Source of the DNA: Actinomycetota bacterium
GTDB taxonomy: Bacteria > Actinomycetota > Aquicultoria > Subteraquimicrobiales > Subteraquimicrobiaceae
Direction: 5' to 3'
DNA: 51,908 bases
Assembly: GCA_030018275.1 (NCBI GenBank)
Contig: JASEGB010000011.1
Span: forward strand, 1 to 51,908
How positions within the stretch are numbered: the first letter of the stretch is position 1; each line of letters starts with the position of its first letter. Below the pieces are notes generated by a model, which did not search any database, was not told the origin of the DNA, and saw only the letters and a list, made by a program, of their open reading frames with translations. A program made the position numbers and the translations under genes. Positions 1 through 8,954 of this stretch are shown piece by piece.

Positions 1-201
1 TTGGGCTTCACTTTCTCTAGCAGGCTCGCCGACATCGCCCGGCCGAATCGAGTTCGTTATCCTACGGACTGGGAGTTCATCTCCCGCTATTTCTCTTTGG
101 GCGGGCACAAGACCCGCCCCTACATCATTCAAATTCTACTTTTTAGCATGAAGTTAATAAAGTAGGAGATTGGCGAAAGATTTTTGACCCTTAACATCCG
201 T
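1..201. other. Non-coding left edge with a GC-rich hairpin
   Basis: I see no complete gene here. A minus-strand frame is open across roughly 1-97, but it runs off the window edge and I do not recognise it. At 99-119 there is a perfect 7-bp inverted repeat, GGGCGGG and CCCGCCC, around a 7-nt loop. There is no T-run on either side, so it is not a convincing intrinsic terminator. The form resembles short GC-rich interspersed hairpins common in environmental bacterial genomes. hppA ends at 202. Confidence 0.5.
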
Positions 202-2241
202 TTATCTGACGAATAGTGGTGCAAATATCAAGGCCACCACAGTCATGACCTTGATCAAAATATTCATGCAGGGTCCGGCGGTATCTTTAAATGGGTCCCC
301 AACGGTATCTCCGACCACGGATGCCGCGTGGGTTGGTGTCCCTTTCCCGCCGAGATTCCCGGCCTCAATGTATTTCTTGGCATTATCCCAAGCTCCCCCG
401 GCATTGGCCATAAAGATAGCCATCAAGAAACCACAAACCAGCGCCCCAGCCAGATAACCGCCAAGTGCTTGAGGACTCCATAAACCGATGACGATGGGGC
501 TAAACACGGCGATGGAGCCGGGGATGATCATCTCCCTCAATGCGGCGGTGGTTGATATATCGACACACCTGGCATACTGAGGTTTAGCACCCTCCTTGCC
601 CTCTCTCAAACCGGGGATTTCTCTGAATTGCCGTCTTACCTCCTCAATCATCTTGAAGGCTGCCCTTCCCACGGCTTTAATGGCCAATGATGAGAAGAGG
701 AAGGGGAACATTCCTCCAAGAAATAGCCCGATTATAGTATCGGCCCGGGCGATATCGATGGTTGGAAGCTTGCAGACGGCACAAAAGGCTTTAAAGAGAG
801 CCAATGCGGTAACCGCAGCTGAAGCAATGGCAAATCCCTTTGCGATTGCCGCCGTGGTGTTACCCAGTGCGTCCAGACTATCAGTAATCCTCCTTATTCC
901 AGAAGGTCTCTTTGACATCTCGGCGATGCCACCAGCATTATCCGCTATGGGGCCATAGGCATCCACGGAGACTACTATACCCGTGGTGGAGAGCATACCA
1001 ATGGCCGCAAGCGAAATGCCGTAAACTCCTCCACCAACCCCGTTGATTACCACGCCTTTCATCGCCGCCTCTCCGGCTATATACGCGATGAAGATCGCCA
1101 CACAGAGGATGATGATGGAAAAAGCGGTGCTTCCCATCCCCGCAGAAATTCCCGCGAGGATATTTGTTGCGGCACCGGTGAACGAAGACTGCGCGATTTC
1201 CTTGACGGGATTGTATTTATCGGAAGTGTAATATTCGGAGACCTGACCAATGGCCATTCCCGCAGCCAATCCAGCCACAATCGACCAGAAGAAACCCATC
1301 CTACCCGCTCCCAACATGAGATACACCAGTACAGCACAAGCCAGGGTGGTAAAAAGAGCAGCGGAGTAAGTCCCCATACTCAGAGCTCGACTAAGGTGGA
1401 CCTCCTCTCGGGCACGCACAAAAAGAGAGCCGAGAATGGAGCAGATAATGCCCACGGATGCGATGAGGAGAGGCAAAATCATGCCCTTCCAACCAAGGAG
1501 TATGGCACCCAAAACAAGCGGGGCAACGATGGAACCCACATAAGACTCGTACAAATCTGCTCCCATACCCGCCACATCGCCGACATTATCCCCCACATTA
1601 TCGGCGATGACCGCGGGATTTCTGGGATCATCCTCGGGGATACCAGCTTCAACCTTGCCCACCAAATCCGCTCCCACGTCGGCGGCTTTGGTATAAATCC
1701 CCCCACCAACTCGAGCGAAGAGAGCAATTGAACTGGCCCCCAGACCAAAACCGGCGATAATATCCGGGGCATTAGGGAGATTTAGCCAGCATTGGAAGAC
1801 GAGATAACAGATACTCAAGCCGAAAAGGCCAAGACCTGCTACCGTTAAACCCATGACCGCCCCGCCACGAAAGGCCACTCCCAGGGCTTCCGCCACTCCC
1901 TCTTCAGCCGCCCTGGTGGTCCTGGCATTGGCTCGGGTGGCTATGGTTAAACCTATGAAACCGGCCAATCCCGATAGAACGGCTCCGCATAAGTAGGCAA
2001 TCGCCGTTAGTTTGCTGATGAGAAAGAAAATGAGCGTTGCTATGACCACCAAAAAAACGGCTACATATCTATATTCCCTGCTCAGAAAGGCATTTGCACC
2101 TTCTTGGATGGCGCGAGAAATTTCAGCCATTTTTTCGGTCCCAACGGGATGCTCAAGAACGGTATAAGCACAGTAGGCAGCCGTGATAAGCCCACAGACT
2201 GCGCAAAGTGCGGCAATTCCCGCCAAGATAGCCAAAGACAT
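202..2241 (-). CDS. hppA: Membrane-bound pyrophosphatase (K+-dependent type)
   Basis: This is a polytopic ion-pumping pyrophosphatase that couples PPi hydrolysis to H+ or Na+ export across the membrane. The family's catalytic block is clear: [19 protein letters not shown], followed by [12 protein letters not shown] and, near the C-terminus, [12 protein letters not shown] and [10 protein letters not shown]. The GNTTAA motif has Ala where K+-independent enzymes carry Lys, which predicts the K+-requiring subfamily; the pumped ion cannot be read with confidence. The frame is open to 2331, but I chose the ATG at 2241 because GGAGG sits about 7 nt upstream and the protein then begins [12 protein letters not shown], a typical first membrane helix. 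The length of 679 residues is normal. It is transcribed alone. Confidence 0.95.
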   Translation of the reverse strand: MSLAILAGIAALCAVCGLITAAYCAYTVLEHPVGTEKMAEISRAIQEGANAFLSREYRYVAVFLVVIATLIFFLISKLTAIAYLCGAVLSGLAGFIGLTIATRANARTTRAAEEGVAEALGVAFRGGAVMGLTVAGLGLFGLSICYLVFQCWLNLPNAPDIIAGFGLGASSIALFARVGGGIYTKAADVGADLVGKVEAGIPEDDPRNPAVIADNVGDNVGDVAGMGADLYESYVGSIVAPLVLGAILLGWKGMILPLLIASVGIICSILGSLFVRAREEVHLSRALSMGTYSAALFTTLACAVLVYLMLGAGRMGFFWSIVAGLAAGMAIGQVSEYYTSDKYNPVKEIAQSSFTGAATNILAGISAGMGSTAFSIIILCVAIFIAYIAGEAAMKGVVINGVGGGVYGISLAAIGMLSTTGIVVSVDAYGPIADNAGGIAEMSKRPSGIRRITDSLDALGNTTAAIAKGFAIASAAVTALALFKAFCAVCKLPTIDIARADTIIGLFLGGMFPFLFSSLAIKAVGRAAFKMIEEVRRQFREIPGLREGKEGAKPQYARCVDISTTAALREMIIPGSIAVFSPIVIGLWSPQALGGYLAGALVCGFLMAIFMANAGGAWDNAKKYIEAGNLGGKGTPTHAASVVGDTVGDPFKDTAGPCMNILIKVMTVVALIFAPLFVR

Positions 2242-2432
2242 GAGCTTTCCTCCTTCGCCAAAAAACCCCAGGGAAATAAAGAAAAAGCTCCATTCAAAAA
2301 TAGGAGCAGCGCGGCTAAAAAGCGAAGCCACATTCAGTTTCGAATAAAATATAAATACTTTTGTTCATGCCTGTCAAGACGCCTATTTTTCGTGAAATAA
2401 TGTTTTAAAATAGTAGGTGAAAAGGTTGTTAG

Positions 2433-2445
2433 GGGGACTGTCCCC
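2433..2445. repeat. GGGGACTGTCCCC interspersed palindrome
   Basis: A short palindrome with GGGGA and TCCCC arms sits in the roughly 300-nt gap between hppA and tRNA-Gly. The same motif is a widespread intergenic repeat in bacteria, often linked to REP-associated transposases, but no such transposase is visible here. The rest of the gap (2242-2544) holds no gene I can support. Confidence 0.4.
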
Positions 2446-2544
2446 GCAAGTTCTTCATAAATGGATACCTTGAGCTTGGCACAAAAATTGAGCGTACAAA
2501 ATTTGCGAACTATTTGGAACAAAAAGCGATTAGTTAACATTACT

Positions 2545-2620
2545 TGGAGCGGATGACGGGACTTGAACCCGCGACCTTCAGCTTGGGAAGCTGACGTTCT
2601 ACCAACTGAACTACATCCGC
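2545..2620 (-). tRNA. tRNA-Gly(CCC)
   Basis: The minus strand folds as a full cloverleaf. The acceptor arms GCGGATG and CATCCGC pair perfectly and are followed by T73 and an encoded CCA. The anticodon loop TTCCCAA gives anticodon CCC, and the T-arm contains GGGTTCAAGTCCC. The RNA is 76 nt including CCA. A near-consensus promoter lies just upstream. Confidence 0.95.
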
Positions 2621-2629
2621 CTGGTTCAA

Positions 2630-2658
2630 ATTATAGGGCAAGAAGGTGAATTTGTTAA
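2630..2658 (-). promoter_or_regulatory. Sigma-70-type promoter of tRNA-Gly
   Basis: On the minus strand TTAACA (2653-2658) and TATAAT (2630-2635) are separated by exactly 17 nt. The -10 box ends 9 nt before the tRNA 5' end, which places initiation very close to the mature end. Confidence 0.75.
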
Positions 2659-2662
2659 GACT

Positions 2663-3163
2663 TCAGAGCCGCTGCCTCTGCAATTTTTTCACTTTCAATT
2701 GATTGATCGCAAACAGCCCTCCGCTTATCATCAAAAGGACGAGGGCTATCAAAGCTCTTCTTATATTAAAAGGATGGGCAACAGTGTGTCCCCTCTTTAT
2801 TACATCTACCTTGATGGCATGAATATCCATATCGCCACCATGCTCAGGACATGCCCGATGAAAGATTCCCTCAATGAGAATCGTATCTCCAAGGTACCTG
2901 TACTCTCCCTTGTGCCTTATCTTCCTGGCTAAATCGGCAGAGCACCATATCCCAAGTGCATTTTCGCCGTCGTAAACATTTATCCAGGCATGATTCCCTC
3001 TTATCATCACATCGCCCACAACCTCTCCCCGATAGATGACCTTCTTCCCATCAAATTCCCTTGAGTTCTCAATTAGTTCAGTACTTGAGATAGAAGCGGC
3101 CATTGCCGTGGAGGTTACCAGCAAGAGTATCATGATCGCGCAAAAAGTTGATCGCAGCCTCAC
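2663..3163 (-). CDS. Secreted OB-fold-like protein with C-terminal membrane anchor, function unknown
   Basis: This 166-residue protein has an N-terminal signal peptide (MRLRSTFCAIMILLLVTSTA), a soluble domain of about 100 residues and one C-terminal membrane helix (ALIALVLLMISGGLFAI) followed by a basic tail. The soluble part (ELIENSREFDGKKVIYRGEV, then GNHAWINVYDGENALGIW, then YLGDTILIEGIFHRACPEHG) has the strand order and spacing of small OB-fold nucleic-acid-binding-like domains seen in exported lipoproteins. Its start overlaps the trkH stop by 4 nt, so it is translationally coupled to the K+ transporter. An accessory role for TrkH is only an inference. No enzymatic motif is visible. Confidence 0.7.
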   Translation of the reverse strand: MRLRSTFCAIMILLLVTSTAMAASISSTELIENSREFDGKKVIYRGEVVGDVMIRGNHAWINVYDGENALGIWCSADLARKIRHKGEYRYLGDTILIEGIFHRACPEHGGDMDIHAIKVDVIKRGHTVAHPFNIRRALIALVLLMISGGLFAINQLKVKKLQRQRL

Positions 3164-4659
3164 TTACCTCTCACCACGGAAACTATGAAGCCTATTAAGG
3201 CAAAAACTGAGACGAACTCCATTCTGCCAGCCCACATCTGGAATATGTAGGTTACCTTCATTAGAGCGGGCATGTTTGGGGAAGTTACTCCGCAGGAAAG
3301 TCCAGTATTGCTCCCCGCGGAGACCGCATCAAATAATGCTTGAAAGGGAGGATAGCCGCAATAAATGCCCACTAAGGCACCAAAAATGTATGAAAGGACA
3401 TATAAGAGGGTGATTAAAACCGCTGAACGTATAATTCTCTCATCCAATACTATCTCCTTGATGTGATGAATCCGCTCCACCACCAAAGCGGATTCTGGAA
3501 GGATAACTCTTTTAATGTCTTGAACTAATGCTTTGAATACGATGCCTACCCTCAAACCCTTTATGCCTCCCGCAGTTGAACAGGTGCTTGCGCCAATGGC
3601 CATTGCGAGGCAGGTAGCCAACATGGCCGGTGGACCCCATTGCTCGATGAATTGCCTGCCATAAATGGTTTGATTGCCCGTGGTCGTATGTCCGGAGACC
3701 AAAATATAAAAACCTTTCCTGAAAATTTCAATGGCATCTGAATATATGCCCGTCTTCATCAGACCAGCTGTGACCAAAACGAAGAGGACTATTAGCGTGG
3801 TAGAGAATGAAAGTAGCTCGATGTTCCGATAGATCTCCCTCCGATTGCCCGTCCAAATTGCATAGTGAACGGCGAAATTAAAAGAGCCCATCACGAAGAT
3901 GATCAGAGTCAATATCTCTATAAGCAAGCTATGGTAGTAAAGGAGATTTTGAGACTGTGGTGCAAAACCTCCCGTGCTCCAGGCTCCCATGAACAACCAG
4001 ATGCCATGAAGAAAAGCTCTGGGCATCGGTATCCCTTCGCACATCGCCGCAATCCAAAGAACCAATGAGCCCAGAAAAAGATAGGTCAAACTTATGAACC
4101 AAATGGCTCGAGCGGTGTTAATGACATTGGGTAAGAGTTGTTCCTCCTTAGCCTCTCCCACATACATTTTGACTAAACCTGTGCCCCGGACCAAGAAGGT
4201 CAGAGCGATCACTATAATTCCCTGACCGCCGACGTAAGTGAGTAAGTGTCTCCATGTATTCAAGGCATAAGAGATGTGGTCCAAATCCTGTAGCAAATAT
4301 AAACCAGTAGTTGTACACCCGCTCATGATGTCGAAGCAGGCATCGAGGTAGCTTCCAAAGTGTCCGCTTAGGAAATGGGGTAAAGCTCCCACAACCATAG
4401 CGATTATCCACGAAACCGAGGCCACCACCATTCCATGCATCCAAGACATGATGGCTTCGTGTCGGCAACAAATGACCAATAAATATCCCACGAGAAAACA
4501 AGCGGTCGCCCCCACGATAAAGTCTATGCAAGCGTTCCACTCCCGATACAGCAACCCCACAACCAAGGGAATGAACATCAAAAGCCCAACGGTGATTATA
4601 ACCTTACCAATGTAATAACCAATGATCTTAAAATCGGATTTTCTGGGACGCAGTAGCAT
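3160..4659 (-). CDS. trkH: K+ uptake protein, TrkH/KtrB family
   Basis: This is the membrane-spanning K+ translocation subunit of a Trk/Ktr system, 499 residues with repeated M1-P-M2 units. Selectivity-filter-like segments are visible: SGCTTTGLYLLQDL, STGGFAPQSQ, SGHTTTGNQT and SAGSNTGLSCG. It also has the conserved GASTCSTAGGIKGLRVGI stretch. A clear GGAGG precedes the ATG at 4659. It belongs to a minus-strand operon led by two TrkA proteins and followed by an OB-fold membrane protein. Its N-terminus is strongly similar to the truncated copy immediately upstream (4682-4912), so this is the surviving member of a tandem pair. Confidence 0.93.
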   Translation of the reverse strand: MLLRPRKSDFKIIGYYIGKVIITVGLLMFIPLVVGLLYREWNACIDFIVGATACFLVGYLLVICCRHEAIMSWMHGMVVASVSWIIAMVVGALPHFLSGHFGSYLDACFDIMSGCTTTGLYLLQDLDHISYALNTWRHLLTYVGGQGIIVIALTFLVRGTGLVKMYVGEAKEEQLLPNVINTARAIWFISLTYLFLGSLVLWIAAMCEGIPMPRAFLHGIWLFMGAWSTGGFAPQSQNLLYYHSLLIEILTLIIFVMGSFNFAVHYAIWTGNRREIYRNIELLSFSTTLIVLFVLVTAGLMKTGIYSDAIEIFRKGFYILVSGHTTTGNQTIYGRQFIEQWGPPAMLATCLAMAIGASTCSTAGGIKGLRVGIVFKALVQDIKRVILPESALVVERIHHIKEIVLDERIIRSAVLITLLYVLSYIFGALVGIYCGYPPFQALFDAVSAGSNTGLSCGVTSPNMPALMKVTYIFQMWAGRMEFVSVFALIGFIVSVVRGK

Positions 4660-4681
4660 TTATCCTCCCAATCACTTTCCC

Positions 4682-4912
4682 TTAACCGCGGAGCCAATTC
4701 ATTTCCTTCTCAACTCGGCAAAATATGGATAAAAGATATCCGACTATGAAACAGGATGCTGCACCGATAACGAAGATGACGGCTATATTCCATTCTCGAC
4801 AGAGGAGGGAAACGACGAGGGGAATGAATTTGGCCATGCCCACACCCAGCACCAATCTTCCAGTATAAAAACCAATGATCTTGAAGTCCAAAAGCGTGGG
4901 GCGAAGTAGCAC
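4682..4912 (-). pseudogene. Truncated tandem copy of trkH (N-terminal 76 residues)
   Basis: The product closely matches the first about 75 residues of the intact TrkH next to it: LLRPTLLDFKIIGFYTG here against LLRPRKSDFKIIGYYIG there, then PLVVSLLCREWN against PLVVGLLYREWN. It stops at ...EMNWLRG, exactly where TrkH would enter its first pore unit, and the following bases (CGCGGTTAAGGGAAAG) resemble a frame-shifted TrkH tail (VRGK, stop). The simplest reading is a second trkH gene that lost its middle by internal deletion. The GTG start at 4912 overlaps the stop of the small gene upstream as TAGTG. It might still be translated as a two-helix peptide. Confidence 0.75.
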
Positions 4913-5034
4913 TAGAGACACCTCAAGAAGAGCCAGCCCACGACGTAGGCAATTAACATTATGGTCAGAACGAAGAAGATTTCTATTCCTACGCCCACGA
5001 CGTAACCAAGATAGCGCCTTGTCTTCTCCCTCAT
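4912..5034 (-). CDS. Small membrane protein of the Trk locus (40 residues)
   Basis: An ATG at 5034 opens a 40-codon frame. It has a basic N-terminus (MREKTRRYLGY) and one long hydrophobic helix (GIEIFFVLTIMLIAYVVGWL), and ends at TAG. It sits between trkA and the trkH remnant, all co-directional, and its stop overlaps the next start by 1 nt. The basic-then-hydrophobic layout and the tight coupling argue for a real single-pass protein. A role as a small Trk accessory subunit is inference; I recognise no family. Confidence 0.55.
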   Translation of the reverse strand: MREKTRRYLGYVVGVGIEIFFVLTIMLIAYVVGWLFLRCL

Positions 5035-5051
5035 AATTCGCACCGCCTGCT

Positions 5052-5738
5052 TCAACGTCTACTTGGCTGGGCCTTTCCGAGGAGGGTATTTCTGAAATTT
5101 TCTTCCTTATCCACAGAGGTCAGGGCGATAACACCATCGCCGCTTTGCAGCACAGTGCTACCCCTGGGGATGATTATCTCATCGCCTCTCACGATGGAGA
5201 CGAGGACACAGTCCTTGGGAAATCCGAGTTCAGAGACCTTCTTGCCTGCCACAGGGCTATCTTGGGAAAGATCCAGTTCCACCAGCGCGAGTCTTCCTTT
5301 CTTGAGCGCTTGCAGGGTAATGATATCCCCAATGGTGGCTTCCTCCTCGATGAGCTTGGCGATGACCGTGGTGCTCGATATGGCCTCTATTCCCAAGGTG
5401 AGGAAGATATTTTCGTTCCTGGGATCGTTAACCCTAGCCACAACCCTGGGAACATTGAAGGTCTCCTTGGCGAGCTGACACATAACCAGGTTATCATCGT
5501 CATCCCCGGTGACGGCGGCTAGGACATCCGCCCTGTCCACTCCCGCTTCTTCAAGGTATCTGATATCGCAGGCATCTCCCTTTATCACCAAAACATTGGG
5601 AGATTCTTCAGCAATTCTTTCGCATTTCTCCCGACTTTTCTCAACCATCACCACCGTGTGACCCTTTAAAGATAAAGTCTTCGCTAAAGCCGCTCCGACT
5701 TTGCCCCCACCACCGATGATTATGTACATTTCTCCCAC
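5052..5738 (-). CDS. trkA: TrkA-type K+ channel regulator (RCK protein 1)
   Basis: This cytosolic gating subunit binds NAD(H) or nucleotide and controls TrkH. The 228-residue protein has a Rossmann RCK_N domain with IIIGGGGKVGAALAKTL and acidic VMVEKSREKC, the conserved IKGDACD and AAVTGDDDDNLVMCQLAK segments, and a C-terminal RCK_C domain (LVELDLSQDSPVAGKKVSEL to the end). Each of the two adjacent TrkA genes encodes a single RCK unit, whereas E. coli TrkA carries two units in one chain. This split-pair arrangement is usual in actinobacteria (ceoB/ceoC). The gene lies 6 nt downstream of the second copy. Confidence 0.93.
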   Translation of the reverse strand: MGEMYIIIGGGGKVGAALAKTLSLKGHTVVMVEKSREKCERIAEESPNVLVIKGDACDIRYLEEAGVDRADVLAAVTGDDDDNLVMCQLAKETFNVPRVVARVNDPRNENIFLTLGIEAISSTTVIAKLIEEEATIGDIITLQALKKGRLALVELDLSQDSPVAGKKVSELGFPKDCVLVSIVRGDEIIIPRGSTVLQSGDGVIALTSVDKEENFRNTLLGKAQPSRR

Positions 5739-5744
5739 TTCCTT

Positions 5745-6401
5745 TCAATCGAACTTAAGATCGTAAGATTCCCTGATCTTCTCAAGGGCAGCGGATTTGA
5801 CCACGCCTATAATGGTATCCTCCTCCTCAATTTTACTATCTGGTGTGGGGATTAGAACCCGCTTATCCCTCAAGATGGAAACGAGGCGAAACTCTCCTAA
5901 CAGTTCAATTTCGGAGGCTTTTCGCCCAATGATCGTTTTAGAAGCGGGAAATTCTACGATCTCCGCTCCATCTTCTCCTAGACTGAAATGTGGAACGAAG
6001 TATTGCCCAAGGATTTTATCGTGGATGAATCGAGCTACCATGGTGGTCCCACAAACAGTTTCCAGACCGAGTCTATGATAAGTGTGCTCCCTATCGGGAT
6101 AATAAACCCTGGATACCACTCGAGGAACCTTAAATACATATTTTGCCACCTGACCCGCCATAATATTGGCATTGTCCAGGTCCGTGACCGCAGCAAAGGC
6201 ATCGGCTTTATCTATGCCCGCCCTCTTCAAAGCCTCCTGATCAAAACCATTTCCAACCAAGGTAAGACCATTAAATCCGGAACCCAAACGTTTAAAGGAA
6301 TCGGACCTTCTATCGATCACCACGACGTCGTGGCCCTCATCGGCCAACATCATTGCCAGCTGTGCTCCCACGCGTCCGCAACCCACCACTATCACATACA
6401 T
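5745..6401 (-). CDS. trkA: TrkA-type K+ channel regulator (RCK protein 2)
   Basis: The 218-residue protein is a second RCK subunit and probably the first gene of the K+ uptake operon. It has VIVVGCGRVGAQLAMMLADE as the nucleotide-binding loop, VVVIDRR as the acidic strand end, and a TrkA_C domain near residues 135-215. It is clearly diverged from its neighbour, so the two probably form a hetero-assembly on TrkH. No gene lies in 6402-6574, which should hold the operon promoter. Confidence 0.92.
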   Translation of the reverse strand: MYVIVVGCGRVGAQLAMMLADEGHDVVVIDRRSDSFKRLGSGFNGLTLVGNGFDQEALKRAGIDKADAFAAVTDLDNANIMAGQVAKYVFKVPRVVSRVYYPDREHTYHRLGLETVCGTTMVARFIHDKILGQYFVPHFSLGEDGAEIVEFPASKTIIGRKASEIELLGEFRLVSILRDKRVLIPTPDSKIEEEDTIIGVVKSAALEKIRESYDLKFD

Positions 6402-6574
6402 CTGCTATCGCCTCCCGGAAATACCACAAGAATTAATTAGAAGCAAAAAACCTTTATCTCAACGAAGGATTACTCGCCAAGATAAAGGTCACCTGGATAT
6501 TCTCAGCCACCTCGCCATGGTATTTTTCAAATAATAATTCTCTCTCATCTTTCTGTCAATAGTCGTTACCTGAT

Positions 6575-7348
6575 CTACTCTTGCCGGTTGAATTCGAAGA
6601 CCCCTAAGCAAATCATGACCAGACCGAAGCCTATGGCCACCAAGAGATCCCCGGAAATCGAGTGTTCCTTGAATCCAATCACCGTATACCGGAGGATATC
6701 CACACCATAGGTTAAGGGATTAATTCTCACGAGATAATCCATCCATGATGGTAGGCCCCTTACCGGAAACATGGCTCCAGATAGGAAAAACATGGGAAGG
6801 GTCAAAAAATTCACGATCATGTGAAAACCTTCCATGCTCCTCATCCGAGCTGCGATGACTATTCCCATGGAAGTCAAGGAGAGAGAAACCAAGAACATGA
6901 GGATCAAAAGTTTGATAACCATTGCAAATGTAAGGCTCACTCCAATGAGGGGTGCGAAGACGAGCATGAGTGTTCCTTGAAAAAGCGCCACCGTTGCCCC
7001 ACCCAGGGCTTTCCCCAAAGCCACCGCCGAGCGAGATATTGGGGCAACCAAAACCTCCTTTAGGAAACCGAATTCTCTGTCCCAGACGATGGATAATGCG
7101 GAAAAAACTGAGGTAAAAAGGAGGGTCATCCCAATGATGCCCGGGTATATGAAGACCACGTAGTCCTCGACTCCGGGGATGAAACCACCATGGGCAAAGG
7201 CTTTACCGAGACCTCCGCCCAAACCCGTTCCCAAGACGAATAAAAATAGAGCGGGCTGAGCGATGGCACCTACGATTCGCGGTTTGTCGCGCCAAAATCT
7301 CTTAACATCTCTCAACCAAATCGTATAAATACCCTTCAGTTCCTTCAT
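6575..7348 (-). CDS. ABC-2 type transporter permease
   Basis: This 257-residue integral membrane protein of the ABC-2/DrrB type has about six hydrophobic helices. The family marker WDREFGFLKEVLVAPISR stands before the third helix, followed by GKALGGATVALFQG. A GGGGGAG ribosome site precedes the ATG. Together with the ATPase gene upstream it forms an exporter. Family members export drugs, lipids or polysaccharides, and the substrate cannot be told from sequence. A 230-nt repeat-rich spacer separates it from the ATPase gene, which is unusual for such a pair. Confidence 0.88.
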   Translation of the reverse strand: MKELKGIYTIWLRDVKRFWRDKPRIVGAIAQPALFLFVLGTGLGGGLGKAFAHGGFIPGVEDYVVFIYPGIIGMTLLFTSVFSALSIVWDREFGFLKEVLVAPISRSAVALGKALGGATVALFQGTLMLVFAPLIGVSLTFAMVIKLLILMFLVSLSLTSMGIVIAARMRSMEGFHMIVNFLTLPMFFLSGAMFPVRGLPSWMDYLVRINPLTYGVDILRYTVIGFKEHSISGDLLVAIGFGLVMICLGVFEFNRQE

Positions 7349-7418
7349 TTATATTCTCCCCCACGTTTGCTGGTTCTAGACAAGAAAACTTCACTCATCC
7401 TGCCCGCCATAGCCTGCG

Positions 7419-7473
7419 CCCGCCTGCCACTGCAAGGCACAAGCGGACAGGGCATCAGGCGCTGGCAGGCGGG
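7419..7473. repeat. Inverted repeat of the CCTGCC/GGCAGG family
   Basis: Perfect 11-bp arms, CCCGCCTGCCA (7419-7429) and TGGCAGGCGGG (7463-7473), flank a 33-nt GC-rich loop. It lies between the two genes of an ABC exporter. The arm sequence is akin to the palindromes found inside three coding regions of this window (near 14430, 40745 and 44215), so it may be an intergenic member of that family. Confidence 0.6.
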
Positions 7474-7490
7474 TCATGGCAAACACTTCA

Positions 7491-7556
7491 TAGAAACGGA
7501 CCTTCAGGTCCGTTAATCCAGCTTTACCAGTCTAAAGACCTGTTTCTACGGGAATA
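7491..7556. repeat. TAGAAAC-type nested hairpin repeat
   Basis: AACGGACC and GGTCCGTT form an 8-bp stem with a TTCA loop (7495-7514). An outer inverted pair, TAGAAAC (7491) and GTTTCTA (near 7549), encloses it. The layout resembles short dispersed TAGAAAC...GTTTCTA hairpins in environmental genomes. It could stabilise or terminate mRNA between the two ABC genes, but there is no T-run. Confidence 0.45.
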
Positions 7557-7578
7557 AAGGTTAGACCTCAATTTAAAA

Positions 7579-8562
7579 TTATCGTTTTCTCATCCTGGTA
7601 CTTTGTCTAAATATATCCAAAGGACTTGCACTTTCGTCCCTGATGGCATGACCCGTCAATTCAAGGAATACATCATCGAGTGTGGGGCGTCTCCAATTGA
7701 CGAATGTTATCTTCACGCCAAAAGCACTGATAAATTCCGGTATAAACCTTTCTCCATCGATGATACTAAAACGCAGACCGGAGCCGTCGCGGCCCACCGA
7801 AATATTGTATTTTGCCTTGATTTCCCTCAATGCCTTATCATCGTCAACCGTTTTAATTTGAATGATATCCCCGCCCACTCCCTTCTTCAGATTATCTGGG
7901 GTATCCAGAGCCACTATCCTTCCATAATCAATGATACTCACGCGGTCGCAATTCTCAGCTTCATCCATATAGTGCGTGGTCAAGAAAATGGTGATGTCCT
8001 CTCGCTTTTTTAGTTCGTGAATGTATTGCCAGATGTGATTCCTGGTTTGAGGATCTAGACCCAAAGTGGGCTCGTCCAAAAAGAGAACCTTCGGATAATG
8101 CAGGAGACCCCGAGCAATTTCCAATCGTCTTTTCATGCCGCCGGAAAAATTGATGACCAAATCATTCTGCCTTTCCTCCAACTCCACGAGGCGAAGGACT
8201 TCCAAGATCCTCTCCTGCATATCCTCGACGGAGAGGTTGTAGATCATGGCGTGAAACTCGAGATTTTCTCTGGCGGTGAGTCTATTATCCAGGCTTGGGT
8301 CCTGAAAGACCAACCCTATGGATTGGCGCACCGCATTTGGGTCTTTACTTACATCAAATCCATTGACTACCGCACTGCCAGAGGTGGGTTTGAGTAGAGT
8401 GCAAAGCATATTGATGGTCGTGGTCTTCCCTGCTCCGTTGGGACCCAAAAAGCCAAAAATCTCTCCCCTTTTGACCGAAAAAGTCACTCCTCTGACGGCC
8501 TCAAATCCATCGAATTTTTTCACTAGATTATGCGCTTCTATTATGTTTGGTTTTGATGCCAC
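7579..8562 (-). CDS. ABC transporter ATP-binding protein (DrrA/CcmA type)
   Basis: This is the ATPase of an ABC-2 exporter. The Walker A motif is GPNGAGKTT, the signature is FSGGMKRRLEIARGLL, Walker B is VLFLDEPTLGLD, and the H-loop is LTTHYMDEAENCDRV. The C-terminal extension ending in FLELTGHAIRDES is typical of the DrrA subfamily. The open frame reaches 8595, but the first residues (MYIIESYGWCV) look untranslated. A GTG at 8562 lies behind GGGTGG and gives a normal N-terminus (VASKPNIIEAHNLVKKF). Its permease partner follows at 6575-7348. Confidence 0.9.
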   Translation of the reverse strand: MASKPNIIEAHNLVKKFDGFEAVRGVTFSVKRGEIFGFLGPNGAGKTTTINMLCTLLKPTSGSAVVNGFDVSKDPNAVRQSIGLVFQDPSLDNRLTARENLEFHAMIYNLSVEDMQERILEVLRLVELEERQNDLVINFSGGMKRRLEIARGLLHYPKVLFLDEPTLGLDPQTRNHIWQYIHELKKREDITIFLTTHYMDEAENCDRVSIIDYGRIVALDTPDNLKKGVGGDIIQIKTVDDDKALREIKAKYNISVGRDGSGLRFSIIDGERFIPEFISAFGVKITFVNWRRPTLDDVFLELTGHAIRDESASPLDIFRQSTRMRKR

Positions 8563-8954
8563 CACACACCACCCATACGATTCAATGATGTACATAAGTG
8601 GGCCATAAATTACTGGATATTTTAATCATACAGCAAATTCTGAAATTACGACCCATGTATGATGTATGTAAAATTCATACTACAACAATTGTGCTAGATA
8701 TCAATATGTAGCCTAGACATAAATCGCCTGCGGCAGAAGCTCCTTTTGCTAAAACATTATCCTTAAGCAAAGGATGATTTTAAATTCTAAGCACAAAGCA
8801 CCAATTCTAAACGATATTAAATGACCAAAACTTCGTTGTGAACTCAGTTGAACAATCCAAAGGTTCAAAACAAAATGAAATAGGGGGAGCAACCATGGTT
8901 GGTAAAATATGTTACAATTCTTTAGAATTCTTCGACCAATAATGAGAGGGACAC
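8563..8954. other. Divergent intergenic region, no gene seen
   Basis: About 390 AT-rich bases separate the exporter ATPase (minus) from the importer operon (plus). Short ORFs here have no coding character. The region must contain both promoters, but I could not pick a convincing -35/-10 pair for either. There is no tRNA-like fold. Confidence 0.4.

Noticed and set aside
245-958. Long plus-strand frames antisense to hppA
   Set aside because: They mirror the strongly biased codons of hppA, have no ribosome sites, and show no protein family features.
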